DNA of 27,149 nt, taken from a virus. Location of the stretch: the IMG/VR virus record IMGVR_UViG_3300045051_001501, positions 1 through 27,149 of that record; one strand, written 5' to 3'. Of this stretch, positions 1 through 5,841 are shown one piece after another (the stretch's first letter is position 1; every line of letters begins with the position of its first letter). The notes under the pieces are model-generated. The model had not been told where the DNA came from. It did no database searches and saw only the letters and a program-made list of their open reading frames with translations. The position numbers were made by a program, and so were the translations under genes.

Positions 1-222
1 TCCAAAGCCAGCGGCAAAGTCCCTCATAATCTGGCCAGCAGCCCGCAACTGCAAAAAATCCAGGCGTTGCTGACCACACAGGGCAAGCCGTTTGAATACG
101 CACTGGGGATTGCCAGACAGATGTACAAAAAACAGGCTCTTGAGTTTTGCACGCCGCAAGAGTTAAGAGGTGTGATTGCGGCGTTGGTTAAGCATGGAGC
201 TAAAAATGAAACGCCAGCTTAA
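1..222 (+). CDS. gemA: GemA-like (Mu gp16, DUF1018) regulatory protein, C-terminal part
   Basis: An open frame enters from the left edge and stops at 220-222, giving 73 visible residues. The visible part carries the family pattern: a basic stretch, then SSPQLQKIQALL, then FEYALGIARQMY, then TPQELRGVIAAL. This is the conserved C-terminal domain of Mu GemA/gp16 (DUF1018), an early host-modulating protein in Mu. The end of the frame overlaps the start of the next gene. The N-terminus is outside the window, so total length cannot be judged. The family call is from recognition of this pattern. Confidence 0.75.
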   Translation, partial: SKASGKVPHNLASSPQLQKIQALLTTQGKPFEYALGIARQMYKKQALEFCTPQELRGVIAALVKHGAKNETPA

Positions 223-502
223 TGAGCAAGATAAAAGGATGTTAGCAGAAAATAAACGGGCGGCTAAAACCAAAGAAGCCGAGAAAGTTTATTTTGAGCA
301 AGGCTATCAAGCGGGTTTTGTACCCAACGGCATTAACCTGAAGCCGAACCGCGCCAAGCATAATAATGAGGCGGCATGGTTGAGAGGCTATAACCAAGGA
401 AAACGCGAGTGTGAAGAATGGGAGTTGAAAAAGCGGGTTCAGCCAAGTCGATCGGGCTTTAAACAGATGAAAGATATTCTCACGGAGGTTTTAAAGCAAT
501 GA
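206..502 (+). CDS. Small basic RMF-like (ribosome modulation factor family) phage protein
   Basis: 98 residues from ATG 206, chosen because GGAG lies about 7 bases upstream. In-frame ATGs at 176 and 194 lack a good ribosome-binding site. The gene overlaps the gemA end by 17 bases and the mor start by 4. The central part reads EQGYQAGF, a proline-containing stretch, then EAAWLRGYNQGKRE. This parallels the core of E. coli RMF (RGYQAGI ... QWLGGWREA), which dimerises 70S ribosomes during stationary phase; the CrpP family shares the fold. The protein is longer than RMF (55 aa), with a charged N-terminal extension and a basic C-terminal tail. RMF-like ribosome binding is an inference from this short motif; it could instead be an unrelated small phage protein. 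Confidence 0.6.
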   Translation: MKRQLNEQDKRMLAENKRAAKTKEAEKVYFEQGYQAGFVPNGINLKPNRAKHNNEAAWLRGYNQGKRECEEWELKKRVQPSRSGFKQMKDILTEVLKQ

Positions 503-867
503 GCCATGAAAATTATCCTGAAATCTTAACCGCATTGGAAGTCTTGTGCGTTAAAGTGCTTGAGAATCACCGCATTGATAAAGCACAGACACAACAGATT
601 GCGCATGAAATTGCCGAGTCCGTGCGGATGGAATGGGGTGGAACGCCGATTTATATCTGCAAGGGGCAGGAATATGAGCTAACTGAACGGGATAAGGAGA
701 TTTATGCGAAGTGGAACGGCAGAAACCGTCACGAAATCTGCAGGGAATACAACATCAGCTATCCCTGGCTGTGCAAAATAATCAAGCACCAGCGCAAGGT
801 GATGATTAAAAAGAGCCAGGTGGATATTTTTCCGGTGCCGGATGTGCCGGCAAGAAGAAAAGCGTAG
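499..867 (+). CDS. mor: Mor/C-family late transcription activator
   Basis: 122 residues, starting in an ATGA overlap with the previous gene. The second half carries the Mor/C signature: a YICKG turn, an arginine/aspartate-rich helix, WNGRNRHEICREYNIS, then PWLCKIIKH. This is the dimerisation beta-strand region followed by a helix-turn-helix at about residues 70-110. In Mu, Mor activates the middle promoter and its paralogue C activates the late promoters. Only one family member is visible here, immediately before the late region, so it may do the job of C. Its TAG stop (865-867) lies inside a GTAGGGTGGGCA repeat whose hairpin acts as the terminator. Confidence 0.88.
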   Translation: MSHENYPEILTALEVLCVKVLENHRIDKAQTQQIAHEIAESVRMEWGGTPIYICKGQEYELTERDKEIYAKWNGRNRHEICREYNISYPWLCKIIKHQRKVMIKKSQVDIFPVPDVPARRKA

Positions 868-896
868 GGTGGGCACGCACTTTTGCCCACCTTTTT
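864..896 (+). terminator. REP-like hairpin terminator after mor
   Basis: An 8-bp perfect stem GGTGGGCA (868-875) / TGCCCACC (884-891) with an 8-base loop is followed by five T residues, the form of a rho-independent terminator. It starts with GTAGGGTGGGCA, a repeat-like sequence that also supplies the mor stop codon. It should isolate the next gene from mor transcription. Confidence 0.7.
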
Positions 897-904
897 GAAC
901 GGGT

Positions 905-913
905 TGCTATACT
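905..913 (+). promoter_or_regulatory. Extended -10 promoter for the 954 gene
   Basis: TGCTATACT is an extended -10 box (TG-N-TATACT) with no clear -35. It sits just downstream of the mor terminator and about 40 bases before the ATG at 954. The expected start near 919 would open the mRNA inside the inverted repeat at 912-946. Confidence 0.45.
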
Positions 914-946
914 CCCAATGCTTAATTTAAACAATAGCAATGGGAG
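912..946 (+). promoter_or_regulatory. Inverted repeat covering transcription start and ribosome-binding site
   Basis: The arms CTCCCAATGC (912-921) and GCAATGGGAG (937-946) match at 9 of 10 positions as an inverted repeat, with a 15-base AT-rich spacer. The right arm contains the GGGAG that should be the ribosome-binding site of the gene at 954. It could be an operator for a dimeric repressor or an mRNA hairpin hiding the ribosome-binding site. Confidence 0.4.
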
Positions 947-953
947 AAAAGCA

Positions 954-1760
954 ATGATTGATTCATTAAAAAAGTTATTTGGCAATAAATCTGAATCGGA
1001 AGTTACTTATATACCTATCGGTGAAAAACAAATAATAGGTAATGGAAGGATACAGATAGAGGTGCAACATGTAATTGGGCAAAAAACGCCTGCTGAACAA
1101 AAAATATGGGAGCTTAACCATAAAGCCTCTCAATTAAAGGACTCTGATATAAATGCGGCGATTGCTTGTTTAGCTGAAGCGCAAGTTATAAGGCCAACCG
1201 TTTCATGCCAATACCCTATATTAGAATACTTAAGATTGCCTGTTTTTTTGCAACAGGCAGGCAGAATGGCAGAAGCTGAAGAGGAGTTTAAAAAGCTGCT
1301 TAACCTGTTCAATTGCGGACATGAACACGCCAAAATTTACGACAAGATGCGTCTGACGTACCAAAGGGAAAAATGGTTTGACGAGGCTATAAAGTTTGGA
1401 GTGATGTCATTAGCTTGTACTTTTATAGGGATAAAAAACAGTAAAAACTTTGCAGAAAAGCACATCAACAATTTGAGTAATGAACAAAAGAACGCGGAAG
1501 AATGGCGAAAAGATTTTCTTCAGGGGCTGATTGATTCTTACCAAGAAATGGCGGACAGCACAGAAATTAGCTTGCAAAAAGCAATTAAAGAGATGCGTGA
1601 AAGATTGCCGGTTGATATTACGAAATTACTGAAAAAAGCCAAAAAAGAGGCTCTTTTACAGGGTGTTATTGATGATTTTGATGTGTTTATGGATGACATG
1701 ACGATGACGGCTTGCATCGCTTTAGGGGAAAAAGTAGCCCAACGAATTAATAATTTTTGA
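954..1760 (+). CDS. Hypothetical AT-rich cargo protein with TPR-like helices
   Basis: 268 residues from ATG 954, preceded by GGGAG at 942-946; an in-frame ATG at 918 has no ribosome-binding site. I do not recognise the family. The N-terminal 40 residues look strand-forming. The middle contains an alanine/glutamate-rich helical stretch (QQAGRMAEAEEEFKKLL) and another (KWFDEAIKFGVMSLA) that resemble tetratricopeptide repeats. The C-terminal third is charged and helical. No signal peptide or membrane segment is evident. The gene is more AT-rich than its neighbours, sits between its own promoter and the next promoter, and interrupts the usual Mu middle-late order. Those are signs of an acquired cargo (moron) gene. 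Its function is unknown. Confidence 0.7.
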   Translation: MIDSLKKLFGNKSESEVTYIPIGEKQIIGNGRIQIEVQHVIGQKTPAEQKIWELNHKASQLKDSDINAAIACLAEAQVIRPTVSCQYPILEYLRLPVFLQQAGRMAEAEEEFKKLLNLFNCGHEHAKIYDKMRLTYQREKWFDEAIKFGVMSLACTFIGIKNSKNFAEKHINNLSNEQKNAEEWRKDFLQGLIDSYQEMADSTEISLQKAIKEMRERLPVDITKLLKKAKKEALLQGVIDDFDVFMDDMTMTACIALGEKVAQRINNF

Positions 1761-1786
1761 CAACAAGCGCATCATCAGCTTATGAT
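1757..1786 (+). promoter_or_regulatory. Sigma70-type promoter of the c4-ant locus
   Basis: A consensus TTGACA at 1757-1762, an 18-base spacer and TATGAT at 1781-1786. The -35 box overlaps the stop codon of the preceding gene. Transcription would begin near 1793, directly upstream of the c4-like RNA, so the small RNA and the antirepressor would share this promoter as in P1, P7 and P4. Confidence 0.75.
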
Positions 1787-1792
1787 TTTACT

Positions 1793-1871
1793 GCACTTGC
1801 AAAAAACAAGTGTCGGGAATACCACCCCGCTGATGATAAATACCGCCAAGCGCGGAATGCGCTATTTTTTT
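1793..1871 (+). ncRNA. c4: C4-type antisense RNA regulating the downstream antirepressor
   Basis: A short transcript is predicted from the promoter at 1757 to a terminator with stem AGCGC (1849-1853) / GCGCT (1859-1863), followed by a run of seven T residues. Its body contains 1819-1844, which is complementary to the leader at 1927-1949. Two blocks (GGTATTT and TCAGCGG) match in order, a four-base bulge lies between them, and TGGTAT ends the match. A second block, ACCGCCA (1842-1848), pairs with TGGCGGT at 1981-1987. A promoter-proximal antisense RNA cut from the same transcript as its target is the hallmark of the C4 family. The start position is an estimate. Confidence 0.75.
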
Positions 1872-1900
1872 GCCTGTCGTTTTTGTAATGATGGGTTGGC

Positions 1901-2011
1901 ATGAGCCGCGTTATGCGGGTCGCTTTGGTATTTTCAGCGGCAGTGGTATCTCATGTCAACTCGTCACCCAATACCACAGGTGGCGGTTTTTACATCAATA
2001 GGAAAAATACC
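1901..2011 (+). promoter_or_regulatory. Antirepressor leader: C4 target and possible orfX/icd-like leader peptide
   Basis: The leader holds the two C4-complementary segments (1927-1949 and 1981-1987). It also has a self-complementary pair, GTGGTAT (1943-1949) and ATACCAC (1971-1977), so C4 pairing would compete with a leader hairpin. An ATG at 1901 opens a frame that runs in phase into the antirepressor gene and encodes an N-terminal extension of 37 residues. In P1, translation of such a leader frame is coupled to ant, and C4 blocks it. Whether 1901 or 1913 is really used as a start cannot be decided here. Confidence 0.6.
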
Positions 2012-2638
2012 ATGAATACAAATCAATTAACCGTTTGCAACACTTCTATTCGTCAAGATGCTGATGGTCGCTATTTTTTGAACGACTTACACAAAGCATC
2101 GGGTGGTCATCAAAAAGACAAGCCAGTCCACTTTCTAAAACTAGAAAGCACTCAAGCATTGATTTCTGAGCTTGAAAAAAATCCTACCTCCGAGAAAATC
2201 AATAACTTAGAGCCTGTTAAAACGGTAAATAGCTTTAGCCTTGAGCAAGGGACTTACGTTGTTAAACCATTGGTTTATGCCTATGCGATGTGGATTAGCG
2301 CAAAATTTCAACTGCAAGTCATCCGCGCTTACGATGCGCTGGTCACAACCAACGTTTTAACCATCCCAAACGCTTTAACCCTGGCAGAGTTTGAACAAGC
2401 CCAAGACCAACTGGCCAGAGCGCAAGAAGCCTTAAACCGCGCCACCCTGCAATTAAGCGTTGGCGAATACGAAGCCCTGCTCGACCAAAGAACCGTGTAT
2501 CATGTGCCTGGCAAAGCCTTAGCCCTGATGGAAAAACACGGCATCCCGCGCGATGAAATCTGCAAAGCCGCAGGGATTAACCGCAACAACTTACGCCAGC
2601 ACCTGCACCACGTTGCAAAACAAGGCGGTGCAGCATGA
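2012..2638 (+). CDS. KilA-N domain antirepressor-like protein
   Basis: 208 residues from ATG 2012, with a purine-rich AGGAAAAA before it; a longer in-phase start exists at 1901. The N-terminal half has the KilA-N pattern: a modified residue-rich strand (TSIRQDADGRYFLNDLHKAS), then KPVHFLKLEST, then GTYVVKPLVYAYAMWIS, then FQLQVIRAYDAL. A helical linker (LARAQEALNRATLQL) follows, and a C-terminal helix-turn-helix-like segment ends with HGIPRDEICKAAGINRNNLR. KilA-N proteins bind DNA and many phage members antagonise repressors. The C4-like RNA upstream strongly supports an antirepressor role. The gene stop overlaps the next start (ATGA). Confidence 0.8.
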   Translation: MNTNQLTVCNTSIRQDADGRYFLNDLHKASGGHQKDKPVHFLKLESTQALISELEKNPTSEKINNLEPVKTVNSFSLEQGTYVVKPLVYAYAMWISAKFQLQVIRAYDALVTTNVLTIPNALTLAEFEQAQDQLARAQEALNRATLQLSVGEYEALLDQRTVYHVPGKALALMEKHGIPRDEICKAAGINRNNLRQHLHHVAKQGGAA

Positions 2639-2811
2639 ACCCAGTCACCAACGCGATTTACGAAGAACTCTACAACAACAATAAGGCACTAGAGGCAATT
2701 CAAGACCTGCTCGCCTCAGCGGATGCCGTCAGCACTGAACGGCTGTATTATCTGATTAGCCTTATCACTAAAAGCAATAACAGCGTGATTGAAAAGCTGG
2801 CGGCCTGCTAA
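2635..2811 (+). CDS. Small hypothetical protein translationally coupled to the antirepressor
   Basis: 58 residues starting in an ATGA overlap with the KilA-N gene and ending at TAA 2809-2811. The sequence is almost wholly helical (EELYNNNKALEAIQDLL ... TERLYYLISLITKSN), acidic at the start, with no membrane segment or zinc site. I do not recognise the family. The start/stop overlap and shared transcript suggest a partner of the antirepressor or another product of the c4-controlled operon. The overlapping start, not homology, is the support for its being a real gene. Confidence 0.6.
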   Translation: MNPVTNAIYEELYNNNKALEAIQDLLASADAVSTERLYYLISLITKSNNSVIEKLAAC

Positions 2812-2819
2812 ACGCTTTC

Positions 2820-2847
2820 GGAGTTCAAACCCTAGGGTTTGGATTCC
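2820..2847 (+). promoter_or_regulatory. 28-bp dyad with a perfect 16-bp palindromic core
   Basis: The core CAAACCCTAGGGTTTG (2826-2841) is a perfect palindrome. It extends to 2820-2847 with only two G-T mismatches. It lies five bases upstream of the late-promoter element at 2852. It could be an operator for a regulator acting on the first late promoter, or an RNA hairpin at the end of the antirepressor transcript; no T-tract follows it. Confidence 0.5.
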
Positions 2848-2851
2848 AATT

Positions 2852-2869
2852 ATAAACCGCTTTACTATC
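2852..2869 (+). promoter_or_regulatory. Late-promoter element, copy 1 (Plys position)
   Basis: First of three identical copies of ATAAACCGCTTTACTATC. It contains a TAAA-N4-TTTA dyad and ends in TACTAT, a plausible -10. In Mu the first late promoter (Plys) lies at this position, after the middle genes and before the lysis and packaging genes. A Mor/C-type dimer binding the dyad is the inferred role. Confidence 0.65.
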
Positions 2870-2894
2870 TAAAAAATCATACTCTCTTCATTAT

Positions 2895-2919
2895 AAAGCC
2901 CTGTAATAAGGGCTTTTTT
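2895..2919 (+). terminator. Intrinsic terminator between late element 1 and first late gene
   Basis: AAAGCCC (2895-2901) and GGGCTTT (2910-2916) form a 7-bp stem with an 8-base loop, followed by a continuous run of T up to 2919. It would end transcripts arriving from the antirepressor operon. Because it lies downstream of the late element, late transcription would have to read through it or start at or beyond it. Confidence 0.65.
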
Positions 2920-2952
2920 ATGCCCGAAATTTTTTAATCAAACGGGCAACAC

Positions 2953-3327
2953 ATGAACATCACCGTTGAACTCTGGCAGCTTATCACCCTTTTTATCGGG
3001 CTTTCCATCACGGGCTTAGGCTTTTTATTCGGCCTGGCACGCTTCATTCTTTCCCAAATCGACAACCGCTTCAACGAACAACAAGAACTCAGACAACAGC
3101 ATACCGCTCACTGGGACAGTCGTTTTAGCAAAATCGAAGAAAAAACCGCAGAAAGCCTCAACCGAACCATAGAACTGGAACGCGACTTTTTAAAAGCCCG
3201 TGCCGATATGCCGCTGCAATACGTTCGCCATGAAGATTTTGTTCGCAACCAGTCTATTATCGAAACCAAACTTGATTCTCTGGCATTGCGATTAGATCGG
3301 ATAAAACAAACAGGAGGGACAAACTAA
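2953..3327 (+). CDS. Small membrane-anchored coiled-coil protein (Mu gp25 / DUF2730-like position)
   Basis: 124 residues. One hydrophobic segment at about residues 7-33 (LITLFIGLSITGLGFLFGLA) is followed by a long charged helix rich in glutamine and glutamate, probably a coiled coil. The C-terminal motif includes MPLQYVRHEDFVRN, and phage proteins of this type often carry a similar 'LP.eYVRreD' motif. Length and position just before a gp26-like gene fit Mu gp25. A single membrane anchor with a periplasmic or cytoplasmic coiled coil could also suit a spanin or holin accessory, but nothing proves this. It is the first gene after late element 1. Confidence 0.65.
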   Translation: MNITVELWQLITLFIGLSITGLGFLFGLARFILSQIDNRFNEQQELRQQHTAHWDSRFSKIEEKTAESLNRTIELERDFLKARADMPLQYVRHEDFVRNQSIIETKLDSLALRLDRIKQTGGTN

Positions 3328-3632
3328 TGGTTGATGAAGCCAAAATCCGCAGAGAGTCTATCCGCTGGTACATTCTCTTAACACTCAATAATGCCAGCCC
3401 CTACGGCTCTTTTTATGAAGCATTGCTGGCTGTTATCCAAGCTATGTACGGCGATGCGACTCAAAAAGAACTGTATAAAGAAATGGACTATCTGGCAACC
3501 CGCGACTTAATCACGCTGGACAAAAAACCTGACGGTCGCTGGCATGGCAAACTAACGCGCTACGGCACCGACATTGCGGAATACACCATTGATTGTGAGG
3601 CTGGCATTGCCCGGCCTGAAAAGTATTGGTAA
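3327..3632 (+). CDS. Mu gp26-like small protein with winged-helix-like pattern
   Basis: 101 residues. A strong ribosome-binding site (AGGAGG at 3311-3316) precedes the start, and TAATG overlaps the previous stop. The sequence runs through helices (RRESIRWYILLTLNNASPYGS; EALLAVIQAMYGDATQKELYKEM), then LATRDLITLDKKPDGRWHGKL. That is the order helix, recognition helix, then a beta-hairpin wing. Proteins of this length and pattern sit between gp25 and gp27 in Mu relatives. Its function is unknown; DNA binding linked to packaging is only a possibility. Confidence 0.7.
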   Translation: MVDEAKIRRESIRWYILLTLNNASPYGSFYEALLAVIQAMYGDATQKELYKEMDYLATRDLITLDKKPDGRWHGKLTRYGTDIAEYTIDCEAGIARPEKYW

Positions 3633-3636
3633 GCCG

Positions 3637-4176
3637 ATGCCGCAACCTTCTGCATTTGACAGCTTAAGCCCTGAGCAACGCGCGGCGATAGAGACGCAAA
3701 TCGTTAAAAACAACTTTGCAAACCTAGATGGCTTGGTAGCCTGGCTGGGCGAGCAAGGCTTGGAAATATCACGATCGGCAGTCGGGCGGTTAAATCAAAA
3801 GCTGAAAAAACGCCTGCAGCAGGTCAAAGATGCCACCGATGCCTGCAAGCTGATTGTTGAGGCTTCGCCCGATGATGCCAACAGCCGCAACGCTGCCGTT
3901 ATATCGCTGGTGCAAACTGAAATGTTTAACACCATGCTGGCCTTGCAAGAAATCAGCGAAGATACCAAGCCGGCTGAGCGTGTGCATTTGTTAAAAGAAG
4001 CGTCGCACAGTATTTTAAATATTTCTAAATCGGCCATTGCGCAAAAGAACTGGGAAGCGGAGTTTAGAAAGAAAGTGCGGGAGGAGGCGGCAGAGGAACT
4101 CACACAAGAACTTAAAAACGACGGCATTAGTGAAGAGGTGGAAGCCTCTATTCGACGTATTTTGATTGGGCGGTAA
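3637..4176 (+). CDS. DUF3486 family protein, Mu gp27-like putative small terminase
   Basis: 179 residues from ATG 3637, five bases after the previous stop. An in-frame ATG at 3574 would overlap the preceding gene by 59 bases and add residues not typical of the family. The N-terminal part (SAFDSLSPEQRAAIETQIV ... FANLDGLVAWLGEQGLEIS, RSAVGRLNQKL) is a helix-turn-helix-like region typical of DUF3486. A long helical middle and an acidic C-terminus follow. In Mu, gp27 precedes the large terminase and is thought to be the DNA-recognition subunit. The gene is directly upstream of a small membrane-protein frame and the terminase. Confidence 0.8.
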   Translation: MPQPSAFDSLSPEQRAAIETQIVKNNFANLDGLVAWLGEQGLEISRSAVGRLNQKLKKRLQQVKDATDACKLIVEASPDDANSRNAAVISLVQTEMFNTMLALQEISEDTKPAERVHLLKEASHSILNISKSAIAQKNWEAEFRKKVREEAAEELTQELKNDGISEEVEASIRRILIGR

Positions 4177-4178
4177 AT

Positions 4179-4295
4179 ATGAAGCTATTAAGAAACATCC
4201 TGATTTTGCAACGCGCGGTTATTGTCGCTCTGGGAATTGCGGCAATCGGATTTATGCAAATGAGTTTACAAGCACTTTCAAATGGAAGACGTTAA
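4179..4295 (+). CDS. Very small putative membrane protein
   Basis: 38 residues from ATG 4179, two bases after the gp27-like stop, ending at TAA 4293-4295 inside the terminase gene. Basic residues at the start (MKLLRN) are followed by a hydrophobic segment at about residues 7-27 (AVIVALGIAAIGFM), and the protein ends in NGRR. The layout of one transmembrane helix with a positive cytoplasmic end is real in the sequence, and there is room for it between two coupled genes. No recognisable family; it could be a small holin-like or regulatory peptide, or simply a chance frame that gives coupling to the terminase start at 4282. Confidence 0.4.
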   Translation: MKLLRNILILQRAVIVALGIAAIGFMQMSLQALSNGRR

Positions 4296-5841
4296 AGAAC
4301 TGCAAACCGCCGACTATTTCCCTGTCAATGAAGCTGTTTTGCTTCCCTATCAGGCAAGATGGGTCGAAGACACGGCAGAAGTAAAAATAGGCGAAAAATC
4401 ACGCCGTACCGGTTTAACCTGGGCGGAGGCTTCGGATAACGTCATCACGGCGGCAAAACCTAAAAAAAGAGGGGGACGCAATGTTTTTTACGTGGGTTCG
4501 CGCCAAGAAATGGCTCTCGAATATATTTCAGCCTGCGCCCTGTTTGCCAAAGCCTTTAACCAACTGGCCGGTCAAGTTTCTGAATCTTTATTCCAAGATG
4601 AAGACGGGCAAAAGGAAATTCTCACTTACACCATCCGCTTTCCTAACAGCGGTTTCAAAATATCCGCCCTTTCCTCGCGCCCCTCCAACCTGCGTGGGAT
4701 GCAGGGCGACGTAGTGATTGACGAGGCTGCGTTCCATGATTCCTTGCACGAGCTGCTAAAGGCGGCAATGGCGTTGACCATGTGGGGCGCACGGGTGCGG
4801 ATTATCAGCACCCATAACGGCGTAGACAATGAATATAACCACTATCTGGAAGATGCCAGAGCCGGGCGTAAGCCGTACAGCGTTCACCGTATTACTTTAG
4901 ATGACGCGCTGGCCGATGGTTTATTCAAGCGCATTTGCTTTGTGAACGGTAAGGAATGGACACCGGAAGCAGAGGCAGCATGGCGAACCAAGACCATAGC
5001 CAACGCGCCCAGCAAAGAAGCGGCGGATGAAGAATATTTTTGCATCCCGTCCCAATCCGGCGGCGCGTATCTGTCAAGGCTGATTATTGAAAACGCGATG
5101 TTCGACGCCCCCGTGATTCGCTACACCGGCACGGCAGAATTTAACGCCCTGCCTGAACATATCAGAATTGCAGAATTGAACGACTGGCTTGAGGAGGAAG
5201 TAAAGCCGCTATTAGCCAAACTAAATACAGAATTACAGCATTGCCTGGGCGAAGACTTTGCCCGTAGCGGCGACTTGACTGTGATGCTGCCGATGGCGGT
5301 TGAACAGAATTTAGACCGCACCGTGCCGTTTATTGTCGAGCTGAAGAACCTGCCGTTCAAGAACCAAGAGCAAATTCTTTTCTACATCATAGACCGTCTG
5401 CCGCGCTTTACCGCTGCGGCGTTAGACGCGCGTGGCAACGGCCAGTATTTGGCTGAACAGGCGGGCTATAAATACGGTTCCTGCATCAGCCAGGTGATGC
5501 TGACACAGAGTTTTTATTTAGAAAACTTCCCAAAATTAAAAGCCGCGTTTGAAGATGAAACGTTAAAAATACCCAAAGATGCGGATGTGTTAAACGATTT
5601 ACGCGCTGTGCAATCAGTGGGTGGCATTCCAAAAGTACCCGACGTTAAAACCGGCGAACAGAAAGACCGGCATGGTGACGTAGCGATTGCGCTGTTAATG
5701 GCCTGGTTTGCCTCCCTAATGGACTTTATCGAATACCGTTATATTCCGGTAAAAACCCCGCTCAAGCCTGATGCTGACCGCCCGCAACGCAGCGTGAGAA
5801 GCAACAACGGCGGCTTTGCAAATTCTAAAGGACAGTGGTAA
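4282..5841 (+). CDS. Terminase large subunit (Mu gp28-like)
   Basis: 519 residues, the usual length for the family. The ATPase half has an adenine/Walker-type motif KSRRTGLTW at residues 39-47, a coupling region, and a Walker B with catalytic acid VVIDEAAF at about 143-150. The C-terminal nuclease domain shows the expected acidic residues in order: D325 (GEDFARSGD), D382 (LDARGNG) and D466 (DRHGD). It packages DNA into the prohead through the portal encoded next. In Mu-type phages it cuts host DNA flanking the integrated genome, giving headful packaging. The stop overlaps the portal ATG (TAATG). Confidence 0.93.
   Translation: MEDVKELQTADYFPVNEAVLLPYQARWVEDTAEVKIGEKSRRTGLTWAEASDNVITAAKPKKRGGRNVFYVGSRQEMALEYISACALFAKAFNQLAGQVSESLFQDEDGQKEILTYTIRFPNSGFKISALSSRPSNLRGMQGDVVIDEAAFHDSLHELLKAAMALTMWGARVRIISTHNGVDNEYNHYLEDARAGRKPYSVHRITLDDALADGLFKRICFVNGKEWTPEAEAAWRTKTIANAPSKEAADEEYFCIPSQSGGAYLSRLIIENAMFDAPVIRYTGTAEFNALPEHIRIAELNDWLEEEVKPLLAKLNTELQHCLGEDFARSGDLTVMLPMAVEQNLDRTVPFIVELKNLPFKNQEQILFYIIDRLPRFTAAALDARGNGQYLAEQAGYKYGSCISQVMLTQSFYLENFPKLKAAFEDETLKIPKDADVLNDLRAVQSVGGIPKVPDVKTGEQKDRHGDVAIALLMAWFASLMDFIEYRYIPVKTPLKPDADRPQRSVRSNNGGFANSKGQW

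Noticed and set aside
4166-4384. A 72-codon frame overlapping the terminase start
   Set aside because: It overlaps both the gp27-like end and 103 bases of terminase, has no ribosome-binding site and no protein-like pattern. The 38-codon membrane-protein frame at 4179 is the better candidate there.
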